The notes beneath the pieces are model-generated. The model ran no database searches, was not told where the DNA came from, and saw only the letters and a program-made list of their open reading frames with translations. The position numbers and the translations under genes are program-made. A DNA stretch of 63,647 nucleotides, taken from positions 1-63,647 of IMG/VR virus record IMGVR_UViG_3300032080_000005; one strand, written 5' to 3'. Positions 6,863 to 15,672 of the stretch are shown here, in pieces (position 1 is the stretch's first letter; the number at the start of each line of letters is the position of its first letter). The DNA is from a virus.

Positions 6863-7383
6863 TGCTGGTCTACTTCATCGGCGGCCCGGCTGACGGGCGC
6901 ACGGAAGCCATCCAGAATCCTCACCCGACCTACCGCATGGTCGAGTTGAAATCGCTGGCGATCTACAGGGCGTTCGACGTTGAGGACGCATTCCCTCCGG
7001 CGGCCGTCACTGATTGGGACGGGGACGAGCACGAGTATCGCGTCACGCGCCGGTCGCCTCGCTACGCCATCGCGGAGTGGATTGCGCCGCCTGCGGACGT
7101 GCGCTTCGAGGTCCGCGTGGATGTCGATCCATTCGACCAGGCTGCCAGCGAGACGCTGCGGCGGTTGTTCCTGGAGCGCGCGAGCGAGAAGGGCGGCGTC
7201 CGCTGCTTGGGCGCGAGCCTCACGAACGGCATCGAGGCGGAGTTGCAGTTCCTCGTGCGGGTCGAAGGCCCGGAGGACGCCGTCGCCATTCAGCTTGCGA
7301 GCGAGAAGGTCCAGCACTACATCGACGCTGAGCTATCTGCGCTGAAGCGCGGGATTCGTCAGGTCGCGGCGGTGACTACCTGA
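6862..7383 (+). CDS. 173-aa hypothetical protein
   Basis: The start overlaps the previous stop by one base and the same happens at its end. The N-terminal 75 residues form a small domain with MLVYFIGGPADGRTE, a pattern seen in short phage proteins of unknown role. The remainder is mixed alpha/beta with Arg and Glu, including VRVDVDPFDQAASETLRRLF and a C-terminal helix. A one-mismatch copy of TGAGCTATCC (7329-7338) lies near its end. Confidence 0.65.
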   Translation: MLVYFIGGPADGRTEAIQNPHPTYRMVELKSLAIYRAFDVEDAFPPAAVTDWDGDEHEYRVTRRSPRYAIAEWIAPPADVRFEVRVDVDPFDQAASETLRRLFLERASEKGGVRCLGASLTNGIEAELQFLVRVEGPEDAVAIQLASEKVQHYIDAELSALKRGIRQVAAVTT

Positions 7384-7781
7384 TGGAGGAGACGACCACC
7401 CCACTCGGCGACGACCTGGAGGTCGTCTTCGAGAAACACATCGCTGTCTCGCTGACGACTATCAACCCTGAGCTGCTTCACGATGCGAAGCTGGAGCAGT
7501 CGGCGTTGACCAACTTCGTCGCGGGGCAGCTCGTCTACCGGCTGGAAAAGCTGATCTACGCGCACCCGCTCGGCCGCATGGTGGTCGAATACCCCGCCAC
7601 GCCGTGGGAGCATTTCCGGGAGACGTACTTCCCGAAGACCGCAGTCGGCCGCTGGTTCCTGAAGCGCAAGCCGGTACGGAAGACGGCCGTCGTGAAATCG
7701 GCGTTCGCCTCCTTCCCCGAGGCGCACATCGCCTGGCCGCCGTCGTTGGGTCCGGTTACGATCCAGCTCCGCGACCTCTAA
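7383..7781 (+). CDS. 132-aa hypothetical protein
   Basis: A soluble protein with an acidic N-terminal 30 residues and a basic C-terminal half (FLKRKPVRKTAVVKSAF). The segment with LVYRLEKLIYAHPLG looks helical. It lies between two overlapping genes of the operon and directly precedes the helicase, from which it is separated by 2 bases. A helicase accessory role is suggested only by position. Confidence 0.6.
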   Translation: MEETTTPLGDDLEVVFEKHIAVSLTTINPELLHDAKLEQSALTNFVAGQLVYRLEKLIYAHPLGRMVVEYPATPWEHFRETYFPKTAVGRWFLKRKPVRKTAVVKSAFASFPEAHIAWPPSLGPVTIQLRDL

Positions 7782-7783
7782 GT

Positions 7784-9571
7784 ATGGCCGCACGCCTGAT
7801 CCAAGGGGACGATGTCCTCCTCGTCAAACTCGGTGGGACGAAAGACGAGTTCGCCGCCCAACTTGCCCGCGTCAAATCTATGGCGGGCAAGCGGTACAAC
7901 CCCAACCACCCCGAGCACGGGAAGGTCTGGGAAATCCCGGACGACGACACCGCCCTGCTGAAGCTCGTCTCGACCGTTGAGCCGGACATGCCGCCGGGGC
8001 TGCTGGCGCGCGTCCGCTCGGCGCGGCAGGAGCAGGCCAGCGAGCTGGTCACGCAGATTCCCGACGACGCGGAGCTGTCTGTGCCGTGGGCCGACCGGAT
8101 GGCGGGGAAGCAGCGGGCGGGCGTCAACTTCATGCTGGAGACGGCGCAGGGCCACGCGATCCTCGCCGACGACATGGGCGGCGGGAAGACCGTGCAGGCC
8201 ATCAGCGCGGTCTACGAGTCGTGGGCGCGCGAAAACGGTGATGCCCCCTTCACCGGCCGCGTCCTGGTCATCGCTCCGGCGTCCGTGCTTGACCACTGGC
8301 GCCGCGAGCTGAAGAAGTGGGCGGACGTGCCCGACGAGAAGATCGTCATCGTGGATGCCTCCGGCTCGAAGGCCGCCGAGAAGCGCGCCGAGCAGATCGC
8401 CGCCGTCCCCGAGGGCGGCTGGTGCCTCGTGAATTGGGAGAAGCTACAGAAACGGGTGAAACTCGCGGGCGCCTCCGCGAAGAAAAAAGGCCCGATAGAC
8501 AAAGTCAAATGGTACGGCGTCATCGCTGACGAGGCGCACCGCGCCAAGAACCACGACTCCCAGCAGAGCAAAGCTCTCCGGCGCCTGCGGGCGCCAATCC
8601 AGATTGCGGCCACCGGCACGCCGGTCATGAACAACCCCGGCGAGCTGTACGCCCTGCTTGCCTGGCTGCGGCCGGAGCAGTACACGTCCTATTGGGCGTT
8701 TTACTACTCCTACACTGAGTTCTACAAGGGCTTCCAGAACCGCGACGTTATCATCGGCGTCAAGAACGCCGACGAGTTGCGGTTCGAGCTGTCGGACAAG
8801 ATGGTGCGCCGGACGAAGCGGGAGATTCACCCGGACATCCCGGAGCCGCTGGACCCCATCATCTACGAACCGCCGATGGGAGCGAAGCAGGCGAAAATCT
8901 ACGCGGAAGCCGAAAAAGACTTCTGGTTCGAGATTGCGCAGGCGCCAGACATCAGCAAGGAGCAGAAGCTCCAGATGGTCGAGGCGCTGGAAGACGAGGC
9001 CATCAGCATCGAGACGGTGAAGATGATGATCCCGAACGCGGCCGCCCGCACCATGCGTCTGCGGCAGGTCGCCACGTCGCCCGCCATCCTTGGCGGCGAG
9101 GACGTGTCGTCCAAGCTGGACGAAGCGGAACAGATCGTCCTCTCCAACGGCATCGACCAGCCGTTCGTCTGGTTCGCGTGGTTCAAGGACACCGTCGATC
9201 TTCTGGTGCATCGCTTCAAGGAACTCGGCGCCGACGCGCGGGGCTTCCACGGCGGAAACTCCTCGCGGGAGGACCGCGCCGAAATGGCGGCCGCCTTCCA
9301 GGCCGGGGAGTTCTCCATCATCGCGGCGACCATCAAGACGGGCGGCACGGGCATCGACCTGTTCCGCGCGGCCGACTGCGGCTTCATCGAGGAGGATTGG
9401 GTGCCGGGCGAAAACCAGCAGGCATTCGACCGCGTTGACCGGAAGGGTCAGACCTTCCACCCACAGCGCCATATCCTTCGCGCGCCTGATACCGTGGATG
9501 TAGGAAAGATAGCGCCCAAGCTGGCGACCAAGCAACTGATCGTCGAGACGATTACGGGAGGTATGGAATGA
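7784..9571 (+). CDS. SNF2-family DNA helicase/translocase
   Basis: 595 residues counted from the ATG at 7784, which is preferred over an upstream in-frame ATG inside the previous gene. Motif I (Walker A) GGGKT is at about residue 135, motif II DEAH at about 251, motif III TATGTPVMN at about 275, and the C-terminal RecA-like lobe carries the motif V-like TGGTGIDL and motif VI-like FDRVDRKGQ. SNF2 proteins use ATP to translocate on duplex DNA and remodel complexes or forks. The N-terminal 100 residues are unlike other families I know, and may bind DNA or phage partners. It belongs to the replication operon. Confidence 0.88.
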   Translation: MAARLIQGDDVLLVKLGGTKDEFAAQLARVKSMAGKRYNPNHPEHGKVWEIPDDDTALLKLVSTVEPDMPPGLLARVRSARQEQASELVTQIPDDAELSVPWADRMAGKQRAGVNFMLETAQGHAILADDMGGGKTVQAISAVYESWARENGDAPFTGRVLVIAPASVLDHWRRELKKWADVPDEKIVIVDASGSKAAEKRAEQIAAVPEGGWCLVNWEKLQKRVKLAGASAKKKGPIDKVKWYGVIADEAHRAKNHDSQQSKALRRLRAPIQIAATGTPVMNNPGELYALLAWLRPEQYTSYWAFYYSYTEFYKGFQNRDVIIGVKNADELRFELSDKMVRRTKREIHPDIPEPLDPIIYEPPMGAKQAKIYAEAEKDFWFEIAQAPDISKEQKLQMVEALEDEAISIETVKMMIPNAAARTMRLRQVATSPAILGGEDVSSKLDEAEQIVLSNGIDQPFVWFAWFKDTVDLLVHRFKELGADARGFHGGNSSREDRAEMAAAFQAGEFSIIAATIKTGGTGIDLFRAADCGFIEEDWVPGENQQAFDRVDRKGQTFHPQRHILRAPDTVDVGKIAPKLATKQLIVETITGGME

Positions 9572-9915
9572 GCGATTTCTCTACGCAGCAGGACGCCGCT
9601 TACCGCGTTGCGCAGGAGGGCCTGGCCTACGCGGTGCAGGACTACTGCGACCCGGAGACGTTCGCCGCCGACCCGAAGCTCGAACAGCTTTGGCGCGCGG
9701 CCGCCCTCGCCTGCAACGAACTGGAGTCCTACCTGGCGCCCTTCGCGCCGGACGAGCTGAGCGACCGGGCCGCCGACATCAAGAAGCTGAAGAAGGACGT
9801 GGCCTACACGATCCAGCCGGACGACATCGCCGAGCTGGAGCAGACTGGATTCGTCACGCTGAAGATGCTGGACGGATCGGAAGTCTCGCTCTCACTAGAC
9901 AAGGAGGGAAAATGA
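9568..9915 (+). CDS. 115-aa acidic helical protein
   Basis: ATGA overlap with the helicase stop. The protein is mostly helical with many Asp, Glu and Ala residues and one Trp-Arg-Ala-Ala segment, and ends in a short beta-like stretch. It overlaps the next gene by ATGA as well. No family recognised. Confidence 0.6.
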   Translation: MSDFSTQQDAAYRVAQEGLAYAVQDYCDPETFAADPKLEQLWRAAALACNELESYLAPFAPDELSDRAADIKKLKKDVAYTIQPDDIAELEQTGFVTLKMLDGSEVSLSLDKEGK

Positions 9916-10157
9916 ATCCGTTTGACCGCGTCCTCGCGTTCTCACAGTTCTTCATGCTGGCCGCCTGGGAGGCGCTGGGCGTCTTCGGCTTCGGCTGGAG
10001 CGGCTGGCTGATCTTGGCCGCCTGGGCTGTGGGGCTGTTCAGCTTCAACATCCTGACGGCGACCGCCGTGCGGACCTACTACAAGCTGGTCCAGCCTCCG
10101 GCGCCTGAGAACATCGTCAACATCGCGCCGAGCGCGGAGGAGGACATTGGTGAGTAA
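9912..10157 (+). CDS. 81-aa membrane protein
   Basis: Start at ATG 9912, overlapping the previous stop, with AAGGAGGG upstream. Two hydrophobic segments (about residues 8-27 and 30-50) rich in Ala, Leu, Phe and Trp are followed by a soluble acidic C-terminus. Function unknown. Confidence 0.65.
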   Translation: MNPFDRVLAFSQFFMLAAWEALGVFGFGWSGWLILAAWAVGLFSFNILTATAVRTYYKLVQPPAPENIVNIAPSAEEDIGE

Positions 10158-10326
10158 CCTCCCGGTTTACGTCACGCGGAAGACGGCCGCCGGACAGACG
10201 GGTGACTTCTCGTTGTCGCCTGGTCTGGCTGTGTCGGTCTTCCTCCTCATTCTGCTGAACGTCGTGGGCTGGAGCATTTTCGGCCTCGTGGCGCTCGTCG
10301 TGAAGGCGGTGGAGTTCGTTGGCTGA
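10150..10326 (+). CDS. 58-aa membrane protein
   Basis: GTG at 10150 lies 8 bases inside the previous gene. After a polar N-terminus of about 25 residues comes one transmembrane helix (about 27-50) with Leu, Val and Phe. It overlaps the next gene, which starts with TTG at 10319. The frame is too short for routine gene calling but has coding bias and coupled ends. Confidence 0.55.
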   Translation: MSNLPVYVTRKTAAGQTGDFSLSPGLAVSVFLLILLNVVGWSIFGLVALVVKAVEFVG

Positions 10327-10735
10327 GGAGCTGCTGGAGACGTTGGCGCGGAGGGTAATCGACCTCCGCGCCAACTACGAGAAAAAGCGGAAGGCGAAGG
10401 TCAGCGCGGAAAAAGACATGAAGCGCGCTGAAGCCGACATGAACGACGCGATGCTGAAAGCCAAGCTGCCGGGTGCCACGCTGGCGCTGGGTGAGGGCTA
10501 CGGCAACGTGCAGTTCAACCGCGAACAGAAGGTCAACTCGTCTGTCTTCGACGAACCGGCCGCGATCAAATACTTCGAGGAACAGGGCCTGCGCGCTGGG
10601 TACGTGGACGAAAAGGTCCGCAAGAAACCCGTCAACCAGCTTGTCCGTGAAGCGCTGGAGAACGGCCAGGAGCTGCCGCCGGGGATCGAGCCGCGCGTTA
10701 CCAAATTCGTCAAGGTCACGAAACGCGGCAAATGA
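10319..10735 (+). CDS. 138-aa protein with N-terminal coiled coil
   Basis: Starts at TTG overlapping the previous stop, with GGAG-type SD in the upstream gene. Residues 1-50 form a strongly charged helix with Lys, Arg and Glu heptads. The C-terminal 85 residues (YGNVQFNREQKVNSSVF and QLVREALENGQELP) form a compact domain seen next to ssDNA-binding proteins in several phages, for which no biochemical role is known to me. It is directly followed by the SSB-like gene, supporting a link with recombination or replication. Confidence 0.65.
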   Translation: MAEELLETLARRVIDLRANYEKKRKAKVSAEKDMKRAEADMNDAMLKAKLPGATLALGEGYGNVQFNREQKVNSSVFDEPAAIKYFEEQGLRAGYVDEKVRKKPVNQLVREALENGQELPPGIEPRVTKFVKVTKRGK

Positions 10736-10809
10736 CTTCTTGACAGCAGCGCTAAGCTGTACCTGAGAACAGATTAACTGGTTAACTGATTCACTGAAGG
10801 AGGTAGTAC

Positions 10810-11655
10810 GTGTCTGATTCAACCGCAGTAGAGGAGCGCGCACCAGGCGGAGAGGTAGCAGTTTCCGCCGAGCAGGAAGCCGCGCTCGCGAAGCGCGTCA
10901 AGGGCCAGGTGGACCGGAGCAAACTTCAGCTCCCGGCCATCAAGGTCGTCAACGGCCTGAGCAAGGAGGCGTCCGAGGGCGTCCCGCAGGGCACGCTGGT
11001 CAACTCGCTGACCGGGGAGCAGTACGGGGAGTCCGTGGAGGTCGTCATCAGCGACTTCTACTACGGGCGCTTCTACGCCCCGAAAGGCGGCGGCAAAGCC
11101 TACACCGCTCGCGGTGAGGTCGTGCCGGACAACTGGCCGGAGGAGTACGCCGGGCAGCGGTTCACCGAGCTGGACGACGCCGAGGAGCAGTGGAAACTCG
11201 CCGTCAACAACAACGAGCACCCCTGGGGATCGGGTCCGCCCATCCAGACGACGATTAACTTCGTCGTGACCCTCGCCGAGGCACCGGGCTACCCGCTGCG
11301 GCTCAGCATGAAGTCGAGCGATACCCCGACCGCCAACAAGGTGCTCCAGATGATCGACATGGCGCCCACGCCGTGGGCCTACGTCTACACGATCAGCTCC
11401 GATGGGCGTCAGACGCCCAACGGTTCCGGCACCTACTACGGCTTCAAGGCCGAGCAGGGCGGCACCGCGTCGGACGAGCAGCGCCAGGCGGCGGTGAAAA
11501 TCGCGCTGGCCTTCCAGAGCGCCATCGACTCCGGCGACGGGATCGAGGAGGCGGGCACGGACGACGCCGACGCGAAGTCGCAGGAGAAAGCCGCCAAACG
11601 GGCGAAGGCGGCTGCGAAAGCGAAGGACGACGAGGGGCTGGGGTCCGACATCTGA
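10810..11655 (+). CDS. putative phage ssDNA-binding protein
   Basis: 281 residues from GTG, with GGAGGTA upstream after a 74-base gap. The core (about 35-225) is rich in aromatic and Gly residues (FYYGRFYAP, GSGPPIQT, PTPWAYVY), consistent with an OB-like or ssDNA-binding fold. The last 45 residues are disordered, first Lys/Ala-rich then acidic (DDEGLGSD), like the acidic tips of gp2.5- and SSB-type proteins that recruit partners. It lies between the helicase block and the DnaQ-like exonuclease. The assignment rests on context and tail shape, not on a firm family motif. Confidence 0.5.
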   Translation: MSDSTAVEERAPGGEVAVSAEQEAALAKRVKGQVDRSKLQLPAIKVVNGLSKEASEGVPQGTLVNSLTGEQYGESVEVVISDFYYGRFYAPKGGGKAYTARGEVVPDNWPEEYAGQRFTELDDAEEQWKLAVNNNEHPWGSGPPIQTTINFVVTLAEAPGYPLRLSMKSSDTPTANKVLQMIDMAPTPWAYVYTISSDGRQTPNGSGTYYGFKAEQGGTASDEQRQAAVKIALAFQSAIDSGDGIEEAGTDDADAKSQEKAAKRAKAAAKAKDDEGLGSDI

Positions 11656-11713
11656 TCCAGCTACACTGAGCACAACTGGTAGAGCTTCGCGGCCCTGTAC
11701 TCAGGGAGTGAAA

Positions 11714-11803
11714 GATGCGGAGCGGGACGGTGGGTCGTCGGAGGGGACGCCACCACAAACTTAATCGCGCAACATTGGGTAAGGAGGCCGGATGCCAAAG
11801 ATA
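11714..11803 (+). CDS. possible 29-aa basic peptide
   Basis: ATG follows GGGAGTGAAAG and the frame runs into the exonuclease gene by 12 bases. The peptide is Arg/Gly/His-rich. The 136-base gap 11656-11791 otherwise shows only TACACT (11664-11669) as a possible -10 box. Confidence 0.25.
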
Positions 11804-12415
11804 GTGAGCGTGGACCTGGAGACGACGGGTCTGCTTGATACGCATGAGGTATGGGAGGTCGGGATCGTTCCCGTGGACTCCGGCCGCGAGCCGCTGCACT
11901 ACCAGTTCCAGCCGACCGAGCTGGAGACGGCAGAAGCGGCCGCCCTGAACGTCGGCAAGTTCTACGAACGCTTCGACTGGATCGGCGACCCGCGTCTCGC
12001 GCGGGACATGCTGGTCGAGGGCGTCATCGTGGAGGAGGACGAGGAGACGGAGAAGAAATCCGAAAAGCCCTCCGGCCACAAGGCCGTCACTGGCGCCGCC
12101 GAAGCCTGCTGGAAGATTTGCAAGGAGCTGGAAGGCGCCACCCTGCTCGGCCTCAACGTCGGCAGCTTCGATGCGCCCTTCCTCGCCCGCCTGCTGCGCA
12201 AGTACGGCCACAACCCGACGTGGTCGCATCGCTTCCTCGACCTGGGAAGCTACGCCGCGGGGGCGTGGGGTTCCAAGAACGTCCTCTCCGGCCGCGCCAT
12301 CTGCGACCGCCTGGAGGCGCACGGCGTCGAGAACCGCGAGGCGCACAACGCCTTCGCCGACGCGCAGTGGAACGTGGACGCCTACAACGCGATCCTGGAA
12401 GGGATCGGCGGATGA
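11792..12415 (+). CDS. DnaQ-like 3'-5' exonuclease (DEDD family)
   Basis: 207 residues. ExoI motif VSVDLETTGLLD at about 4-15, ExoII-like LLGLNVGSFDAPFLARLL at about 113-130, and ExoIII HNAFADAQWNVDAY at about 188-200 supply the four acidic metal ligands and the His of the DEDDh type. The family degrades single-stranded DNA ends or proofreads. The genome's own polymerase already has an exonuclease domain, so this enzyme may trim DNA or RNA ends. GTAAGGAGG precedes the ATG. Confidence 0.85.
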   Translation: MPKIVSVDLETTGLLDTHEVWEVGIVPVDSGREPLHYQFQPTELETAEAAALNVGKFYERFDWIGDPRLARDMLVEGVIVEEDEETEKKSEKPSGHKAVTGAAEACWKICKELEGATLLGLNVGSFDAPFLARLLRKYGHNPTWSHRFLDLGSYAAGAWGSKNVLSGRAICDRLEAHGVENREAHNAFADAQWNVDAYNAILEGIGG

Positions 12416-12546
12416 ATTGGGAAGGCTTCACCAACCGCGAGCTGAATATCCTGTTGGGCTGTCAGGAGTATTCTGACGGCGAGACGGCCGCCGAAATCCG
12501 GGGAGTGCTCTCGTGGCGCGGCGGCCGGGATCGGGACGAGTGCTAA
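12412..12546 (+). CDS. 44-aa small soluble protein
   Basis: ATGA overlap with the exonuclease stop and a TAATG overlap with the next gene. It is charged, with the segment NRELNILLGCQEYSDGETA. First of four short overlapping frames. Confidence 0.55.
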   Translation: MNWEGFTNRELNILLGCQEYSDGETAAEIRGVLSWRGGRDRDEC

Positions 12547-12647
12547 TGAACATCGACCCCAACAACATCACGCAGGGCGACCTCTGGTTCGCCCGCTTCG
12601 TCTGGCTGTGGATCGGCATCATCATCGGTCTGGTGGCTGGCGGATGA
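12546..12647 (+). CDS. 33-aa membrane peptide
   Basis: One transmembrane helix with Trp, Ile and Gly (about residues 14-31), starting on the last base of the previous stop and ending in an ATGA overlap with the next frame. Unknown function. Confidence 0.5.
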   Translation: MNIDPNNITQGDLWFARFVWLWIGIIIGLVAGG

Positions 12648-12748
12648 ACGACTGGATCGACAACCGCACGGGGTTCCAGATTTACATGTTTGGCCTGATT
12701 CTCGGCATCCTGCTGGGTTTCTGTGTCGCGATGGCGGTCGCCGGATGA
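12644..12748 (+). CDS. 34-aa membrane peptide
   Basis: One transmembrane helix (about residues 12-33) with GLILGILLG. ATGA overlaps at both ends. Similar in size and layout to the 33-aa peptide before it, so the pair may form one membrane complex. Confidence 0.5.
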   Translation: MNDWIDNRTGFQIYMFGLILGILLGFCVAMAVAG

Positions 12749-12960
12749 AATCGAACCTAGAAAAGCAGCTCTGCGAGGAGCGCGAATCAGCGGAGACGCT
12801 GGTCAACGACACGCACGGCGATGACGTGGTCGAGATTATTTGTTCATTCTCTGACCGGGACTGCATCGCGGACGTGAAACTGAAGGGCGTCGGGTGGATT
12901 CGCTACGAGCTGATTCTCAACGGTGACGACGAGGAGAACGAGTTGCGGAGGATTAGCTGA
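12745..12960 (+). CDS. 71-aa acidic hypothetical protein
   Basis: Coupled by ATGA to the previous peptide and by TGATG to the next gene. Helical N-terminus with Glu and Lys, then a beta-rich C-terminal half. No family recognised. Confidence 0.6.
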   Translation: MKSNLEKQLCEERESAETLVNDTHGDDVVEIICSFSDRDCIADVKLKGVGWIRYELILNGDDEENELRRIS

Positions 12961-13196
12961 TGGGCGCACTAGCAGATCATCTTGATGGTGAGGGGAAGAC
13001 CCTCGCAGACAATTTCTGTCACGGGTGCAACATTCCGGTCAACGCAATTGGCGCGGAGTATGCTTACGGCAGTCCCGAGCGCTACGACGGTATCAGCGAG
13101 TATCAGTGTCCCGAATGCGGCCGCCGCGAGGGGCGCTGGACCGGCAACGTACTCCAGGACGGCGAGGCAGAGCCGCGGTTTGGAGGGCAGCCGTGA
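12960..13196 (+). CDS. zinc-ribbon protein, paralogue 1
   Basis: 78 residues with two CxxC knuckles: FCHGCN at about 19-24 and CPECGRREG at about 49-57, a treble-clef or zinc-ribbon pattern. The segment after the second knuckle (GRREGRWTG, then VLxxGxxEPxFG) is repeated almost exactly in the next gene, so the two arose by duplication. Nucleic-acid or protein binding is likely. Confidence 0.65.
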   Translation: MGALADHLDGEGKTLADNFCHGCNIPVNAIGAEYAYGSPERYDGISEYQCPECGRREGRWTGNVLQDGEAEPRFGGQP

Positions 13197-13534
13197 GCGA
13201 AGGCATGTTCGACGGACTCGCCAACGCCCAGCGCCCCCAGCGCAAGCACGAGCCTGCGAAGAAAGACGCCGGGCTGGCTGACGGCTACTGCGCCCGCTGC
13301 GACCAGGCGGTCATGCCGGAGGGCATCTGCTACCCAGAGGGTCATCCCGAGGCGCGCGCTGACGGTGTTCATGAGGTCAGCGAGTGGAAGTGCCTCCGCT
13401 GCGGCCGCCGTGAGGGGCGCTGGACCGGCGCCGTGCTGACGGGCGGCGCCAGCGAGCCGCTGTTCGGTGAGGAAGACGAGTCGAAGATCGCTACCGAGCA
13501 GGCGCAGTTTTATCCGGGGAGCCAGCCGCGGTGA
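13193..13534 (+). CDS. zinc-ribbon protein, paralogue 2
   Basis: 113 residues from GTG at 13193 (GTGA overlap with the previous stop). CARCDQ and CLRCGRREG give two CxxC knuckles about 44 residues apart. The C-terminal GRREGRWTG motif matches the upstream protein. It carries extra N- and C-terminal extensions. It is coupled to the primase gene by GTGA, which suggests a role near primase, for example template binding. Confidence 0.65.
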   Translation: MSEGMFDGLANAQRPQRKHEPAKKDAGLADGYCARCDQAVMPEGICYPEGHPEARADGVHEVSEWKCLRCGRREGRWTGAVLTGGASEPLFGEEDESKIATEQAQFYPGSQPR

Positions 13535-14523
13535 GGGAGGCAAGCAACGGAGAGCTGCTGGCCCGCCTGTTCGACGGCCGCCGCGACATCTACGGCATCA
13601 ACAAGGGCCGCGTCGAGCGCTGCCAGACCGGCGACTGGACGAGCACGCATTGGGAAACGCTGTTCGACGCCCACGTCGAAGGCAAGGAGGAGGCCGACCT
13701 TGGTGTCTACCTCGTGCGCGACGACGACACCGTCACCTTCGCGGCCATCGACATTGACGAGCCGAACTTCCCGCTCGCCCTGGAGGTCGCCCAGACCATG
13801 CCCGATGCCGTCCCGTGGATCGAGCAGTCGCGCTCTGGTAACTACCACGTCTTCGTCTTCTTCGATGAACCGCTGGAGGCGTACTACGCCCGCGCCGTGC
13901 TGCGCGGAGTCATCATTCACTGCGGCCGCCCGGACCTGGAGATTTTTCCCAAGCAGGACGGCCTACGCGAGGGGATGGTCGGCAACTACATCAGCCTCCC
14001 TTGGCACGGTCACGCGCGGCCCATCGTCTCGTGGCTGCCGGACGCGAAGGACGAGGACGGCCGCCCACGGCCGATCATCGACTCTGAGCCGGAACCGCGC
14101 GAGTGGATGCTGGAAGCGCTGAAGGACCGCACGTCCGCTGAGGCATGGCGCCGCCGCGGCCGCGCGCTCGGTGGCAAGCCGCGGGCGGAAGTCCGCGCTG
14201 GGGAGTTCGGGGAGCGCAACTCGCTCCACGTCTGCGCCAGCCACATCTTCGAGCACCGCCACGACAACCCGCTGGCGGAGGGCCATCGCGCCACGGTGTT
14301 GTTCAACCTGGCGAAAATGTACGCGAACTGTAAGCATTACAGTCAGGAGGAGGCCGAGCGCTTTGTGGAAGCCGTGAACCAGGCCGGGACGAATCCCGTG
14401 CCGACGCGCGAAGTGCAGCGCTTCGTCAACAACGCCTACGAGGGAGGCTTCACCAGCACCGGATGTGACGACCCACTCATGACCCCCTACGTCTCACCTG
14501 ACTGCAAGATCGCCCAGGGCTAA
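13531..14523 (+). CDS. primase of the TOTE/archaeo-eukaryotic type
   Basis: 330 residues from GTG. The catalytic domain (about 15-170) shows FAAIDIDEP, with the Asp pair of archaeo-eukaryotic primases, then SRSGNYHVFVFFDEPL, which matches the Ser-Gly-x-His strand of the TOTE-conflict primase branch, and DLEIFPKQDGL with the third acidic residue. The C-terminal 150 residues are helical (HATVLFNLAKMYANC, EEAERFVEAVNQAG) and resemble primase C-terminal domains that contact helicase. It is followed after 3 bases by the RecA-like ATPase, so the pair probably makes primers and opens the fork. Confidence 0.8.
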   Translation: MREASNGELLARLFDGRRDIYGINKGRVERCQTGDWTSTHWETLFDAHVEGKEEADLGVYLVRDDDTVTFAAIDIDEPNFPLALEVAQTMPDAVPWIEQSRSGNYHVFVFFDEPLEAYYARAVLRGVIIHCGRPDLEIFPKQDGLREGMVGNYISLPWHGHARPIVSWLPDAKDEDGRPRPIIDSEPEPREWMLEALKDRTSAEAWRRRGRALGGKPRAEVRAGEFGERNSLHVCASHIFEHRHDNPLAEGHRATVLFNLAKMYANCKHYSQEEAERFVEAVNQAGTNPVPTREVQRFVNNAYEGGFTSTGCDDPLMTPYVSPDCKIAQG

Positions 14524-14526
14524 TAC

Positions 14527-15672
14527 GTGGATCGCGACTTCGAGAAACAGGCGGCGGATTACTTCGCCGCGCTCCCCGCTGACGACCGCAAGGAGGCGTT
14601 CTCGCGTGTCAACGCGGGCATCAAGCTGACGGCGCCAGTTGAGGAGATAGACCCGCCGCCGCCCATTCACAACCTGAACGAATACTTCGCGATGGACCTC
14701 AAAGAGCCGCCGAGCCTTATCTCGGATTGCCAGGTGGTCCGGGGCGAAATCACGGCGACGATTTCCCGCGCGGGGCTGGGGAAGACGACCCTCCTCACGA
14801 ACCGGATGATGCGGTGGTCGGCCGGGCTGCCGCTGTTCGATGACCAGCCCGACGTGCAGGCGCCCGAGCAGCCGCTCCGGCAGCTCCTGATCGAGAACGA
14901 GGGAAGCGGCTACTACATGCGGGAAAACATGGAAAAGCTCTACGAGCATATCGCCATCACGGACGCGAAGAAAAAACTCTCCGGCGAAAACCTGATGGTG
15001 TGGGGCGACGGTGGCTACACCGGCCTGAAGGTGGACCGCGACGAGGACATCGAACTGATCGAACGGGCGCTTCGCGAACACCGTCCCGACATCCTCTACC
15101 TGGAGCCGTTCCGCGGTATCTGGACGGGCGACGAGAACGACAACTCTGCGATGGAGGAGGTTCTGGACCGGCTTGTCGCGCTGGCAAATGACTTCGAATG
15201 CGGCATCATGCTCAGCCACCACTCCAACAAGGCGCCCGTCGAGGGCGACTGGATGGGCGCCTCCCGCGGCGCCACCGCGCTGGAGGGAAAAGTAGCTGCG
15301 ATGGAGGTCTTCTACGCCGTCCACAACGAAGAATACCGCGAACTTCGTTGGGCCAAGAAGCGCTACGGCAAAAAGCACCGCCCGGCACCGATCCGCATGG
15401 AGTACAAATTCGAGACGCGGTCCCTGGAGCGCATCCCGGACTCCGAGATTGAGCAGGAAGTTCTCAGCTTCCTGAACGCGGAGAACCCGCCCATGTGGTG
15501 GGGCAAGGCGCAGATTGCGGAGGAAGTACAGGAGACGCAGGACCGCATCGACAAGAAAGCTCTACGGCCGCTGCTGGAGCAGGGGCGTATAGTAAAGAAG
15601 AACAAAGAAGGGGAAACGAAGTACCGTTACAAAATCGGCGATGACGACAAGGGAGAGGAGCTTGACTTCTAA
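14527..15672 (+). CDS. RecA-fold helicase/ATPase (RepA/AAA_25-like)
   Basis: 381 residues from GTG. Walker A AGLGKTT at about 83, Walker B-like ILYLEPF at about 196-202, and LSHHSNK at about 229-235, the conserved sensor strand of the RepA/DnaB-like hexameric group. A C-terminal winged-helix-like region (about 305-375) has IAEEVQETQDRIDKKAL. The family unwinds or loads at replication forks. Directly follows the primase gene. Confidence 0.8.
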   Translation: MDRDFEKQAADYFAALPADDRKEAFSRVNAGIKLTAPVEEIDPPPPIHNLNEYFAMDLKEPPSLISDCQVVRGEITATISRAGLGKTTLLTNRMMRWSAGLPLFDDQPDVQAPEQPLRQLLIENEGSGYYMRENMEKLYEHIAITDAKKKLSGENLMVWGDGGYTGLKVDRDEDIELIERALREHRPDILYLEPFRGIWTGDENDNSAMEEVLDRLVALANDFECGIMLSHHSNKAPVEGDWMGASRGATALEGKVAAMEVFYAVHNEEYRELRWAKKRYGKKHRPAPIRMEYKFETRSLERIPDSEIEQEVLSFLNAENPPMWWGKAQIAEEVQETQDRIDKKALRPLLEQGRIVKKNKEGETKYRYKIGDDDKGEELDF

